A program made the translations under genes and the position numbers. Shown here piece after piece: positions 47,627 through 54,356 of a stretch of DNA of 55,012 nucleotides (the first letter of the stretch is position 1; the number at the start of each line of letters is the position of its first letter). Origin of the DNA: Alphaproteobacteria bacterium (GTDB lineage Bacteria; Pseudomonadota; Alphaproteobacteria; SHVW01); contig VGDO01000013.1 in the NCBI GenBank assembly GCA_016869645.1, positions 1 through 55,012 on the forward strand. Reading direction: 5' to 3'. A model generated the notes under the pieces. That model did not search any database. It worked only from the letters and a program-made list of their open reading frames with translations, and had not been told where the DNA came from.

Positions 47627-48232
47627 ATGGGCGGAGACGCGCGCTTCATCATCTATGGCACGCTGCCGACCGGGCGGGCCGGCGCCGCACCGGCACGTCG
47701 GGCTGCTGCGTTTCTCGACCGCGATGGCGTGCTCAATATCGATCACGGTCACGTGCACAAGCCGCAGAATTTCGACTGGGTCGCCGGCGCCGCTGCGGCT
47801 GTCCGTCGTTTGAGCGACTTGGGCTACTGCATCATTGTCGTCACCAACCAGTCCGGCATAGCGCGCGGCCTCTATGACGATGCGACGTTCAAGGCGCTGT
47901 CTGATTGGATGGTCGCCGAGCTGGGCGCGCAGGGCGGTCGGATCGACGCGGTCTACTACTGTCCGCATCACCCGACGGCGGGTCTGGGGGCCTTGCGCAT
48001 GACATGCGACTGCCGCAAGCCGGCGCCCGGCATGCTCCTGGCCGCCATGGACGCATGGCACATCGATGGCGGGTCGAGCTTCTTCATCGGCGACAAGGAT
48101 ACAGATCTGGCCGCCGCCGCGGCCGCTGGGGTGCGCGGGCTGCTCTTCTCGGGCGGCAACCTCGACGAGTTCATCCGTCGCTCGCTATCGGCGCTTCCGG
48201 CGATACCGGAGGACCAAGGGGCGACCAGCTAG
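47627..48232 (+). CDS. gmhB: D-glycero-D-manno-heptose-1,7-bisphosphate 7-phosphatase-like HAD hydrolase
   Basis: The 201-residue protein has HAD motif I 'FLDRDGVLN', motif II 'VVTNQSGIARG', the GmhB zinc loop 'CPHHPT...CDCRKP' and motif IV 'FFIGDKDTD'. GmhB removes the 7-phosphate in nucleotide-heptose synthesis for lipopolysaccharide core. This fits the heptosyltransferase-like GT9 encoded 23 kb away in the same window. The C-terminus overlaps the convergent iron-permease gene by 4 bp. Confidence 0.9.
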   Translation: MGGDARFIIYGTLPTGRAGAAPARRAAAFLDRDGVLNIDHGHVHKPQNFDWVAGAAAAVRRLSDLGYCIIVVTNQSGIARGLYDDATFKALSDWMVAELGAQGGRIDAVYYCPHHPTAGLGALRMTCDCRKPAPGMLLAAMDAWHIDGGSSFFIGDKDTDLAAAAAAGVRGLLFSGGNLDEFIRRSLSALPAIPEDQGATS

Positions 48233-48693
48233 CGAGCCCGGTGGCTGCCGCTCGGCCGTTGCTCCGTCCGCATGTCGGCGCCGTGGGCGTCAGAGGCGTG
48301 CTGCCCGAGCGCGATGTACCGCGCGCGGAACTCGTCGAGTTCTTCCTGCGACATCTCCTCCAAACCCAGCAAGTGATTGTGCGCCTTCCGGCTTGCCCAG
48401 ATCAGCTCGTCCAGCTTGATCTGGATGGCCGCCGTGTCGCGATTCTGCGAGTTCTGAATCAGGAACACCATGAGAAATGTCACGATGGTCGTTGCCGTGT
48501 TGACGGTCAGCTGCCAGAGGTCCGAGAAGCCGAGGAACGGACCGGCGAGCGCCCACACTACGATGAGGCCGCACGCCATCAGGAAGACGATCGGCCGGCC
48601 TGCATGGCTCGCCGCACGCCGTGCGAAGCGGTCGAACCACACTGCGTGGCGCGGGTGGGCAGGCTTCACCAAGAGGGCGGGCGTGTCATTCAT
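48229..48693 (-). CDS. Low-affinity iron permease family protein
   Basis: The 154-residue protein has two central hydrophobic segments ('PIVFLMACGLIVVWALAG', 'TATTIVTFLMVFLIQNSQNR') followed by the family motif 'RDTAAIQIKLDELI' and an acidic-helical tail. This is the Fe_perm (PF04120) pattern; the transport role in bacteria is not well established. An exact EcfG-type promoter lies about 100 bp upstream, so it is probably a general-stress gene. The start at 48693 is chosen because the longer frame is Arg-rich and lacks family similarity. Confidence 0.85.
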   Translation of the reverse strand: MNDTPALLVKPAHPRHAVWFDRFARRAASHAGRPIVFLMACGLIVVWALAGPFLGFSDLWQLTVNTATTIVTFLMVFLIQNSQNRDTAAIQIKLDELIWASRKAHNHLLGLEEMSQEELDEFRARYIALGQHASDAHGADMRTEQRPSGSHRAR

Positions 48694-48793
48694 GGCCGGG
48701 CTGCCGTACTCCCTGACTGCCGATGAGCTGCCGGCGGCCTTGCCAGGCCGGGGCGTCTTGCCGAGCGCCGATCGAAGGCGCGGCGCGCAGGGA

Positions 48794-48818
48794 AACGGGT
48801 CCCCAACTTCGTGGTTCC
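48794..48818 (-). promoter_or_regulatory. EcfG-type promoter for the iron-permease gene
   Basis: On the minus strand GGAAC (48818-48814), 16 bp, CGTT (48797-48794). It is an exact match to the general-stress sigma consensus, directed at the gene starting at 48693, and is paired back-to-back with a matching plus-strand promoter 25 bp away. Confidence 0.7.
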
Positions 48819-48843
48819 TGCCGCACCGTCTGTCGTCCGACGC

Positions 48844-48868
48844 GGAACCCCATCTCGCCGCTGCCGTT
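48844..48868 (+). promoter_or_regulatory. EcfG-type promoter for csbD
   Basis: GGAAC (48844-48848), 16 bp, CGTT (48865-48868), exact consensus, 61 bp before the csbD start codon. Confidence 0.75.
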
Positions 48869-48929
48869 GATCCAGCGCGACGGCGAGCCGGTGCTCGCTG
48901 CTTCAACGCGACCGCGAAAGGAGCTCAAT

Positions 48930-49130
48930 ATGAATTGGGACCAGATTGCCGGCAACTGGAAACAGGCCAAGGGCAAGGTCAAGGAACAATGGGGCGAACT
49001 GACGGATGACGATCTGACGCGCATCAACGGAAAGCGCGATCAGCTGGTCGGCGTCGTTCAGGAGCGCTACGGCATCGCCAAGGAGCAGGCCGAGCGGCAG
49101 GTCAAGTCCTGGGAAGACATGATGCACTAG
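48930..49130 (+). CDS. CsbD-family stress-response protein
   Basis: The 66-residue protein has the CsbD pattern (MNWDQIAGNWKQAKGKVKEQ, WGELTDDDL, RDQLVGVVQERYG). CsbD proteins are small, hydrophilic, helical and strongly induced in general stress; their molecular role is unknown. An AAAGGAG ribosome-binding site and an exact EcfG-type promoter precede it, and a strong terminator follows, making it a clean single-gene unit. A diverged paralogue lies 1.5 kb downstream. Confidence 0.93.
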   Translation: MNWDQIAGNWKQAKGKVKEQWGELTDDDLTRINGKRDQLVGVVQERYGIAKEQAERQVKSWEDMMH

Positions 49131-49197
49131 TCCCGGTCCGAAACGCACTGCCGGCCGCCGAGGCCGGTACGTGCATGAGAACGACCAGCCGGCACGA

Positions 49198-49230
49198 ATG
49201 ACCCCGGGTTCGCTCCCGGGGTCATTTCGT
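49198..49230 (+). terminator. Intrinsic terminator after csbD
   Basis: A perfect 11-bp stem (49198-49208 with 49215-49225, arm ATGACCCCGGG), a 6-base loop and TTCGTTGT follow the csbD stop by about 70 bp. It can also serve the convergent ABC-like gene. Confidence 0.8.
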
Positions 49231-49244
49231 TGTGGGGGGATGAC

Positions 49245-50249
49245 TCAGCGGCTGCCGGCGGCCGCAACCGCCTTGCGCGGCGTTCGGTCGGATGTCCCGG
49301 AGGCTTCCGAAGTCGTCGCCTCGTCAGCGTTGCCATAACGCTCCAGCATCGAGGAGATCAGCCGGAACTTGACGCCGGCATTGGTAAGGTCGCGGAAATA
49401 GTCGACCAGATCGCCCCACGGGTCGTTCATCCGGTTGAGCCCCGAAATGAACGCCACCACCGTGCCGATTTCGGTGGCGCCGTTCATCACCATCCAGCCG
49501 CCGACCGCAAGGATGCCGACGATGCCCAGATGGTGGAACAGGTTCATCAGGAAATTCATGCCGTACTTCCGCCGATAGATCTGCATGTTGAGGCGGTAGA
49601 CATGGTTGATCCGACGGCGGTAGGTCGATTCGTCACGCTCGCCCTTGCGCGCCGCCGCCTCGTCGACGATGTCGTTGCTCAATGCACGCAGGGTCTTGAT
49701 ACGCAGCTCGGTGCGATGGTTGATCGCCTGCTGCAGCAACGGGATGAACAGGAACTGCGGCGAGAACAGCAGCAGAGCGACCACGGCGATCCATGGCTGA
49801 ATCACCAGCATGTAGCAGAAGATGCTCAACAGCAGCCCGCCGTGCAGGATCGGCTCCGAAAAGCACTTGCCGACAAAGCCGCCGACCGCGTCCACCTCCG
49901 ACACGACGATGGATATCGCGGCGCCTTCGTCCTTCTCGTCCTGTGCGCGCGCGATCGCCAGTGCGTTCGTCTGCTGTCGCAGTCGTCGGCTGGTCGACTC
50001 GGCGACCGAGCCGCGATAGACGTTCAGCACGAGCTTCAGCAAGCCGTGCAGCAACGCAATGCCGGCGTAGACCAGGCAAAGCATCACGATCGGCTCGAAG
50101 CCCTGAAAGTCGACGGCGCTATTGACGATGCGGCGCTGCAGCTCGAGTGGAACGAGGTCGAGCAGAAAGACGATGATGGCCAGCAGTGACAGGAACACCT
50201 GGTCCCGCCCGCTGACATTCCAGACATATCGGTAGAGCTGCCAGGTCAT
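49245..50249 (-). CDS. ABC-transporter transmembrane domain protein without ATPase domain
   Basis: The 334-residue protein contains the six-helix exporter-type ABC membrane domain ('FLSLLAIIVFLLDLVPLELQ', 'YAGIALLHGLLKLVL', 'IAVVALLLFSPQFLFIPLL', 'HHLGIVGILAVGGWMV'). It ends after the last helix with a short polar tail. No Walker A, signature or Walker B motif follows, and no ATP-binding gene adjoins. It may pair with a distant ATPase or have another membrane role. A near-consensus EcfG-type promoter lies 100 bp upstream. Confidence 0.8.
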   Translation of the reverse strand: MTWQLYRYVWNVSGRDQVFLSLLAIIVFLLDLVPLELQRRIVNSAVDFQGFEPIVMLCLVYAGIALLHGLLKLVLNVYRGSVAESTSRRLRQQTNALAIARAQDEKDEGAAISIVVSEVDAVGGFVGKCFSEPILHGGLLLSIFCYMLVIQPWIAVVALLLFSPQFLFIPLLQQAINHRTELRIKTLRALSNDIVDEAAARKGERDESTYRRRINHVYRLNMQIYRRKYGMNFLMNLFHHLGIVGILAVGGWMVMNGATEIGTVVAFISGLNRMNDPWGDLVDYFRDLTNAGVKFRLISSMLERYGNADEATTSEASGTSDRTPRKAVAAAGSR

Positions 50250-50348
50250 TGCCGCAGCGGCGCCCCCGTCGCCAATGTCGCCCCGTCGCGGTTGTCGAAT
50301 GTCGCCGGCCGAGGCCCCGCGCGAGGCCTCGCTCGACGTCGCCTAATC

Positions 50349-50373
50349 AACCGCCGGGACGTCGCAAGGTTCC
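50349..50373 (-). promoter_or_regulatory. Near-consensus EcfG-type promoter for the ABC-like gene
   Basis: On the minus strand GGAAC (50373-50369), 16 bp, GGTT (50352-50349). One base departs from CGTT. It points to the gene starting at 50249. Confidence 0.4.
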
Positions 50374-50400
50374 CCGCCAGTCGCGCCCCGGGCGCATCCA

Positions 50401-50425
50401 GGAACCGGCCCGATGCGGGGACGTT
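50401..50425 (+). promoter_or_regulatory. EcfG-type promoter for the second CsbD-like gene
   Basis: GGAAC (50401-50405), 16 bp, CGTT (50422-50425), exact consensus, 42 bp before the ATG at 50468. Confidence 0.75.
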
Positions 50426-50467
50426 GAAAACCCGGGCAGCCATGCCCCGTCTGCGAGGAGATTCGCG

Positions 50468-50671
50468 ATGGACTGGAACGGACTTTCGGGCGACTGGGTG
50501 CAAGGGCAGGAAAGGGTGCGCCGACGCTGGGACAAGCTGACCGATGAGGATTTGGCCTACATTGCCGGCAATCGCGCCCACTTCGTCGCGCGGGTGCAGG
50601 ACCGCTACCAGATGACGCGCGAAGAGGTCGAGCTGCATCTCAAGAATTGGCTGGCAACCGAAATGGCGTAG
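50468..50671 (+). CDS. Diverged CsbD-like protein
   Basis: The 67-residue protein aligns over its length with the CsbD at 48930: 'MDWNGLSGDWVQGQERV' mirrors 'MNWDQIAGNWKQAKGKV', then 'WDKLTDEDLAYIAGNR' mirrors 'WGELTDDDLTRINGKR'. The C-terminal helix ends 'HLKNWLA'. It is probably a duplicated and diverged stress protein. The ribosome-binding site is GCGAGGAG and the promoter is an exact EcfG-type match. Confidence 0.85.
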   Translation: MDWNGLSGDWVQGQERVRRRWDKLTDEDLAYIAGNRAHFVARVQDRYQMTREEVELHLKNWLATEMA

Positions 50672-50708
50672 CTGCCCGCGACACGCATGATGCGCTGCAG
50701 CGCCCGGG

Positions 50709-51110
50709 TTATTCGTCAAGCTCCTTGAGCAGATTCATCGCGTCATTCGGCAGGACGAATCCGTCGCCGGCCCGCTTGAGGTTGCGATAGGGCACCAGGA
50801 CCAGCCGATTGCTCAAGCCAAGGACGCGCTCGATCGACAGCACGGCGATCGGTGCTGCTCCATTCCGACCGAGGATCAGGTCGTCGATCCTGGCAATCGG
50901 CTCGCTGGCTTCGTTGACCACGGTCCTGCCGACGATCCGGGAGGCGCGCAAGGCGGGCTCTGCTGCTTGTGCTTTGCCGTTGACCAGCCTGACGGTCTGG
51001 AGCGTCCCCTGAACGTCGGACGGACTGACGACGAGCGTCGGCTGCAGCGACGTGAGCAGCCCGAGAGCGGCCGCGAGTGCGAGGCCGCTGACGATCACCA
51101 CCCTGGGCAT
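50709..51110 (-). CDS. Exported PRC-barrel domain protein
   Basis: The 133-residue protein begins with a signal sequence or membrane anchor (MPRVVIVSGLALAAALGLL). It carries one PRC-barrel domain (ASRIVGRTVVNEASEPIARI, DDLILGRNG, VLVPYRNL). PRC-barrel proteins of this kind are common in stress regulons and their role is unknown. A weak EcfG-like match (GGAAC-N16-CGCT) lies about 90 bp upstream on the minus strand but departs from consensus. Confidence 0.8.
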   Translation of the reverse strand: MPRVVIVSGLALAAALGLLTSLQPTLVVSPSDVQGTLQTVRLVNGKAQAAEPALRASRIVGRTVVNEASEPIARIDDLILGRNGAAPIAVLSIERVLGLSNRLVLVPYRNLKRAGDGFVLPNDAMNLLKELDE

Positions 51111-51244
51111 GTGCGCCCTCCCATCATCTCCGCCGGCGACTCTGAGTCCGCTCGGCAGGCAGCCATGGCTGTTCGATACAAGCGTCGGCGTGGCGACTTG
51201 GTTCCGCCCGGGCCGGCCACGGGGCGGGCTCGGGCATTGCGCGC

Positions 51245-51270
51245 GGAACGGCCGCTACGGGAGCGGCGTT
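51245..51270 (+). promoter_or_regulatory. EcfG-type promoter for the small conserved protein at 51308
   Basis: GGAAC (51245-51249), 17 bp, CGTT (51267-51270), exact consensus, 37 bp before the ATG. Confidence 0.72.
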
Positions 51271-51307
51271 GATCGGGCAGATCGGCAATAGGCAGTGGAG
51301 CCATGCC

Positions 51308-51589
51308 ATGGCCAGCAGGTATCAGGCGGCGCTGAAGAGCTTGGGACGGGTGTTCGACGATCCGGGCGAGATCGTCGAGGCCAAGGATCTGACGAAGGAC
51401 CAAAAGATCAAGCTGCTGTCCGAGTGGGAATACGATCTGCGCCTGCAGATGGTTGCCTCGGAAGAGAACATGACGGCGGACAACGTTCCGCCCAACCGGT
51501 CGGCCGAGCTGTTCGGACGCGTGCGCAACTACCTGAGCAAGCTGGGGGCGCACATGCCGGAGGAGCCTGGTGTGACCAAGGCCGGCTGA
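51308..51589 (+). CDS. Small conserved stress-associated protein
   Basis: The 93-residue soluble protein has the pattern 'VFDDPGEIVEAKDLTKDQKI' then 'LLSEWEYDLRLQMVASEENM'. It resembles short alphaproteobacterial proteins with F-x-x-P..V...L....K..L..W..D that are of unknown function. The ATG at 51308 is close behind an exact EcfG-type promoter. The short C-terminus, 'MPEEPGVTKAG', is likely flexible. Confidence 0.75.
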   Translation: MASRYQAALKSLGRVFDDPGEIVEAKDLTKDQKIKLLSEWEYDLRLQMVASEENMTADNVPPNRSAELFGRVRNYLSKLGAHMPEEPGVTKAG

Positions 51590-51609
51590 CGTTCTTGGTC
51601 CGACGACGA

Positions 51610-51631
51610 CCCTCGGCGCGGGCGCCGAGGG
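51610..51631. terminator. Hairpin between convergent stress genes
   Basis: CCCTCGGCGC (51610-51619) and GCGCCGAGGG (51622-51631) form a GC-rich perfect dyad between the stops of the genes at 51308-51589 and 51655-52542. It is a likely bidirectional terminator; no long U-tract follows. Confidence 0.6.
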
Positions 51632-51654
51632 CCGTCTGGTTCTCGTAGATCCGC

Positions 51655-52542
51655 TTAGCCGAGCACGCCGAGCGACCCGTACACCTGCTGGACCTGCATC
51701 GCCGTGTAGCGCAGCGACTGCATCCAGTTCGGCGCCGTCTGCATCAGGACCACGCGGCCCGTGTTGAGATACGTGCTCATGGCCGGCATGGCGATGTAGT
51801 AGCCCTGGCCGAAGCTCGGGCCGGCGACGATCACGTGGCGCACCTCGCCGCTGGTTGGAACGATCGCGAGAGAATCGACGTAGCCGACCGTCTGTCCGGA
51901 GGAGTCAACGACCGGAAGGCCGACAACGCTGCCGCGCCGCGCGAGCTGCAGTGCTTCGGCCGGAGGCGTCGGCAACACGGGATACTGGTAGACCGGCGCG
52001 GGCGCCGGCAGAACCGCAACCGGCGGGACGCCAAGCACGGGAGCCGGATAGGCCGGCGCGGGGACGATGGCGACCGGACCGGGGAAGGCGTGCTGCGGGA
52101 AGCGGGCCACCAGGTCGCCGCTGGTGAAGCGCGGCATGAGAGCCAGCTGGCGCCGCGTCATGTCGACTTGGATCATGCTCGGCGAGATGCGCAGCACCGA
52201 GGCGGGCACGACGAGATAGTCGCCGAAGTCGCGGCTGCTCGTCACGGCGTAGCGCGCTTCGCCCGTACGCGGATCTGCCAATACCGTTTCGATCATCAGG
52301 GCGGATTGGCCATCCCTGTCGTAGATCGTGCGTCCCACGATGTCGGACTGCTTGGTCGTCACCAGGCCGGGCGGGGGCGTGATCGTCTGGGTGCCCCAAA
52401 CGCCGCGGTCGATGTCGAACTGTCCACCCGGTACGTAGGATACGCTCTGGGTCGTATCGGTACGCGCCGCGTAGTATGGATCGTCTGCGCACGCGGTCGC
52501 GAGCAGTGGCACGACCAGTGCAGCCAGAATCTTCTTGGACAT
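51655..52542 (-). CDS. PRC-barrel lipoprotein with two PRC domains
   Basis: The 295-residue protein begins with a lipoprotein signal (MSKKILAALVVPLLATAC). It has a first PRC-barrel ('QSDIVGRTIYDRDGQSALMI', 'GDYLVVPASVLR'), a Pro/Ala/Val-rich linker near 160-200, and a second PRC-barrel ('GSVVGLPVVDSSGQTVGYV', 'GYYIAMPA'). It is envelope-located. GAGG lies 6 bases before the ATG at 52542, which decides the start. An exact EcfG-type promoter sits 62 bp upstream. Confidence 0.82.
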   Translation of the reverse strand: MSKKILAALVVPLLATACADDPYYAARTDTTQSVSYVPGGQFDIDRGVWGTQTITPPPGLVTTKQSDIVGRTIYDRDGQSALMIETVLADPRTGEARYAVTSSRDFGDYLVVPASVLRISPSMIQVDMTRRQLALMPRFTSGDLVARFPQHAFPGPVAIVPAPAYPAPVLGVPPVAVLPAPAPVYQYPVLPTPPAEALQLARRGSVVGLPVVDSSGQTVGYVDSLAIVPTSGEVRHVIVAGPSFGQGYYIAMPAMSTYLNTGRVVLMQTAPNWMQSLRYTAMQVQQVYGSLGVLG

Positions 52543-52603
52543 GGCCATCCTCACGGCAAAGGGAGGCCGAACGGCGCTCCCGGGGGAATTTCTCGTGTGG
52601 TCA

Positions 52604-52629
52604 AACGACACCCTGCGCGCACCGGTTCC
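52604..52629 (-). promoter_or_regulatory. EcfG-type promoter for the PRC-barrel lipoprotein
   Basis: On the minus strand GGAAC (52629-52625), 17 bp, CGTT (52607-52604), exact consensus, 62 bp before the start codon at 52542. Confidence 0.75.
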
Positions 52630-52696
52630 CACCGATGCCCGTGACATCGGTGTGCCAACCCCGAAGTTGATTTGGACGCTTGGAGCGCTTCCGGCC

Positions 52697-52882
52697 CTAG
52701 GCGGTGACGCTGCGGGGTCCCAGCAGTAGCCAGACCAGCAGTCCCACCACCGGCAGCAATGCGATCACGAGGATCCAGGCGACCTTGGCGCCGACTGATG
52801 CGGCGCTTTGCAGAATGTTGACCACCGCCCACAGGTCGAGCGCCAGGATGAGAATGCCCAGAAACGGGAAATACGGATCCAT
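52697..52882 (-). CDS. PLDc_N-domain small membrane protein
   Basis: The 61-residue protein is two membrane helices with the PLDc_N signature: 'GILILALDLWAVVNILQS' and 'KVAWILVIALLPVVGLLVW' ending in 'LLGPR'. In cardiolipin synthases this module precedes the catalytic part; alone, its role is unknown. AAAGGAG lies 6 bases before the ATG at 52882 and 3 before an ATG at 52885. It is the last gene of a minus-strand group. Confidence 0.85.
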   Translation of the reverse strand: MDPYFPFLGILILALDLWAVVNILQSAASVGAKVAWILVIALLPVVGLLVWLLLGPRSVTA

Positions 52883-52922
52883 CATGGTCTCCTTTCGCGG
52901 CTCGGCAGTGCGAGCGGCGCCG

Positions 52923-53429
52923 TCACTGCTGGCGGGCGCCACCCTTGGAGAGGCCGGCAATGATGCCGAGCGCGACCAGGGTCGCGACATTCCACAGCGG
53001 GCTATCGGCACGGCCATTGGTACCGTGCGCCGCACCGTTCGCGCCGTTCGCTCCTGACGGCGCGCCGCCGATGCCGGTCGACGACGCAGAGGCGTGAACC
53101 GTCGCGGCACTGTGGCCGCACAGGTTGGCGACGGCAGCCATCGCCGGCGCCGACATCCAGCGCAGATGACGGCGGGCGAACAAGAACACCACGCTCGCGG
53201 CTGCGGCGAAGACGAGTGCGGTCGTCACGGCAGCGCCGGCCGCGCCCAAATCCGGCTCGAAGATGAAAAACAGGCCGCCGGCGAGCGCGACGATCGCCGT
53301 GGCCGTGGCTGCGGCGATCGTGATCCACATCACGATCCACAATCCGATGCCGCGCCGGAACCTGTCGAGCAGTGCCGGCAGGCTCGACATTCCCGACAAT
53401 CCGAGCAGCGCCAGCGGCGATCCGGTCAT
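52923..53429 (-). CDS. Membrane protein, holin-superfamily-like
   Basis: The 168-residue protein has two strong hydrophobic segments ('GLWIVMWITIAAATATAIVA', 'TTALVFAAAASVVFLFAR') and a C-terminal one ('WNVATLVALGIIAG'). A Gly/Ala/Asn-rich low-complexity stretch lies between them. It loosely resembles Phage_holin_3_6-type proteins that often adjoin DUF883 genes. It is 22 bp behind the DUF883 gene, so co-transcription is likely. The family call is tentative. Confidence 0.55.
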   Translation of the reverse strand: MTGSPLALLGLSGMSSLPALLDRFRRGIGLWIVMWITIAAATATAIVALAGGLFFIFEPDLGAAGAAVTTALVFAAAASVVFLFARRHLRWMSAPAMAAVANLCGHSAATVHASASSTGIGGAPSGANGANGAAHGTNGRADSPLWNVATLVALGIIAGLSKGGARQQ

Positions 53430-53451
53430 GGCGCCTGACCTGCGCGCGACC

Positions 53452-53769
53452 TCAGCGGCTTGAGCGGCTGCCGAACATGCGGCCGATCACCATGCCGACC
53501 GCAATTGCGATCGCCATCGTACCCAGGGGGTGCTCGGTCATGTTGGTTTCAATGGCGTTGGCGTAGCGGCGGCCGTCCTTGCTCAATTGACCGTAGACGT
53601 CTTCCGCCGTTTCGCCGATCCGGTCGGCCACGCGGTTGGCGCCGCCCTTTGCGGCACCGACGGCGTCACCGGCGAGCGCCCCGACGGTCTCGGCCATCGA
53701 CTTCAGCTCGCATTGCAGATCAGCCAGGTGCTGGCGCATCGCCTCGATGTCGTCGATTTTCCGCTTCAT
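53452..53769 (-). CDS. DUF883 (ElaB/YqjD-like) membrane-anchored protein
   Basis: The 105-residue protein has an N-terminal amphipathic coiled region (DIEAMRQHLADLQCELKSMA) and a C-terminal helix, 'HPLGTMAIAIAVGMVIGRMF', that anchors it in the inner membrane. This matches ElaB/YqjD, stationary-phase proteins that tether ribosomes in E. coli. AAAGGA lies 10 bases before the ATG at 53769; longer frames lack similarity. Confidence 0.88.
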   Translation of the reverse strand: MKRKIDDIEAMRQHLADLQCELKSMAETVGALAGDAVGAAKGGANRVADRIGETAEDVYGQLSKDGRRYANAIETNMTEHPLGTMAIAIAVGMVIGRMFGSRSSR

Positions 53770-53854
53770 CTTCGTGTCCTTTCCGCGTGACCTGACGATC
53801 GGGGAGACGCCTCGCATGGGTTGAAACAGGTTGGCTGAAAAATTCGCCTGAAGC

Positions 53855-53881
53855 GGGGAGGGGCCGCTCGCGACCCCTCCC
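53855..53881 (-). terminator. Hairpin after the Q-rich protein gene
   Basis: GGGAGGGG (53856-53863) pairs with CCCCTCCC (53874-53881). On the minus strand it follows the stop at 53889 and is itself followed by a TTTTT run about 15 bases on, so it may terminate or attenuate transcription before the DUF883 gene. Confidence 0.45.
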
Positions 53882-53888
53882 AATGGCC

Positions 53889-54194
53889 TCAGTCGGCGTC
53901 ACGCCATTGACGCTGCTCGCCGCCCGGACGCTCCTCCGGGTTCTCTTCCATGCGATCGGAATCGCTCTGGTGCGGCTTGCCCTTGTTCGGCTCCTGGCGC
54001 GCCTGGTCGCGGTTCTGCTCCGGGTGCTTGCTCTCGTCCTGATGGCGCGGGTTCTGGCCCTGCTGTCCCTTCTGCTCGCCCATCGGCCTCTGTCCCTGAC
54101 CCTGCTGCTGTGGGTTCTGGAACTGCTGCTTGTCCTGGTTGGGCATGTTCTGGGATTGCGGGTTCTTCTTGCCGGGCTGGTTTTGATTCGGCAT
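53889..54194 (-). CDS. Small disordered Gln/Asn/Pro-rich protein
   Basis: The 101-residue protein is almost entirely Q, N, P, K, E, D, R and G, with no hydrophobic core (MPNQNQPGKKNPQSQNMPNQ at the start). An excellent AGGAGG lies 6 bases before the ATG, which argues that it is real despite low complexity. It is predicted to be intrinsically disordered and heat-soluble, as in hydrophilin-type desiccation proteins; that comparison is by composition only. A near-consensus EcfG-type promoter lies 31 bp upstream. Confidence 0.65.
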   Translation of the reverse strand: MPNQNQPGKKNPQSQNMPNQDKQQFQNPQQQGQGQRPMGEQKGQQGQNPRHQDESKHPEQNRDQARQEPNKGKPHQSDSDRMEENPEERPGGEQRQWRDAD

Positions 54195-54224
54195 GGCGTC
54201 CTCCTAAGCTTCGACAATGTTATC

Positions 54225-54249
54225 AACCCTGGCGTACCGATATGGTTCC
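54225..54249 (-). promoter_or_regulatory. Near-consensus EcfG-type promoter for the Q-rich protein
   Basis: On the minus strand GGAAC (54249-54245), 16 bp, GGTT (54228-54225), one base from CGTT, 31 bp before the start at 54194. Confidence 0.45.
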
Positions 54250-54356
54250 ACCGGGGTCACAGGCGTGCGACGGCCGCGCAGGCATGCGCGAGGCGGCCGC
54301 GACCGGTGCGGCTCGCGTACGAATTGTTCGGGCCGTCCCGACCCGCGAGGCGGTCC

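Noticed and set aside
51181..51205. GGAAC-N16-CGCT on the minus strand before the PRC-barrel gene at 51110
   Set aside because: The -10 element departs from CGTT at the second T position; kept only as a remark, not as a feature.
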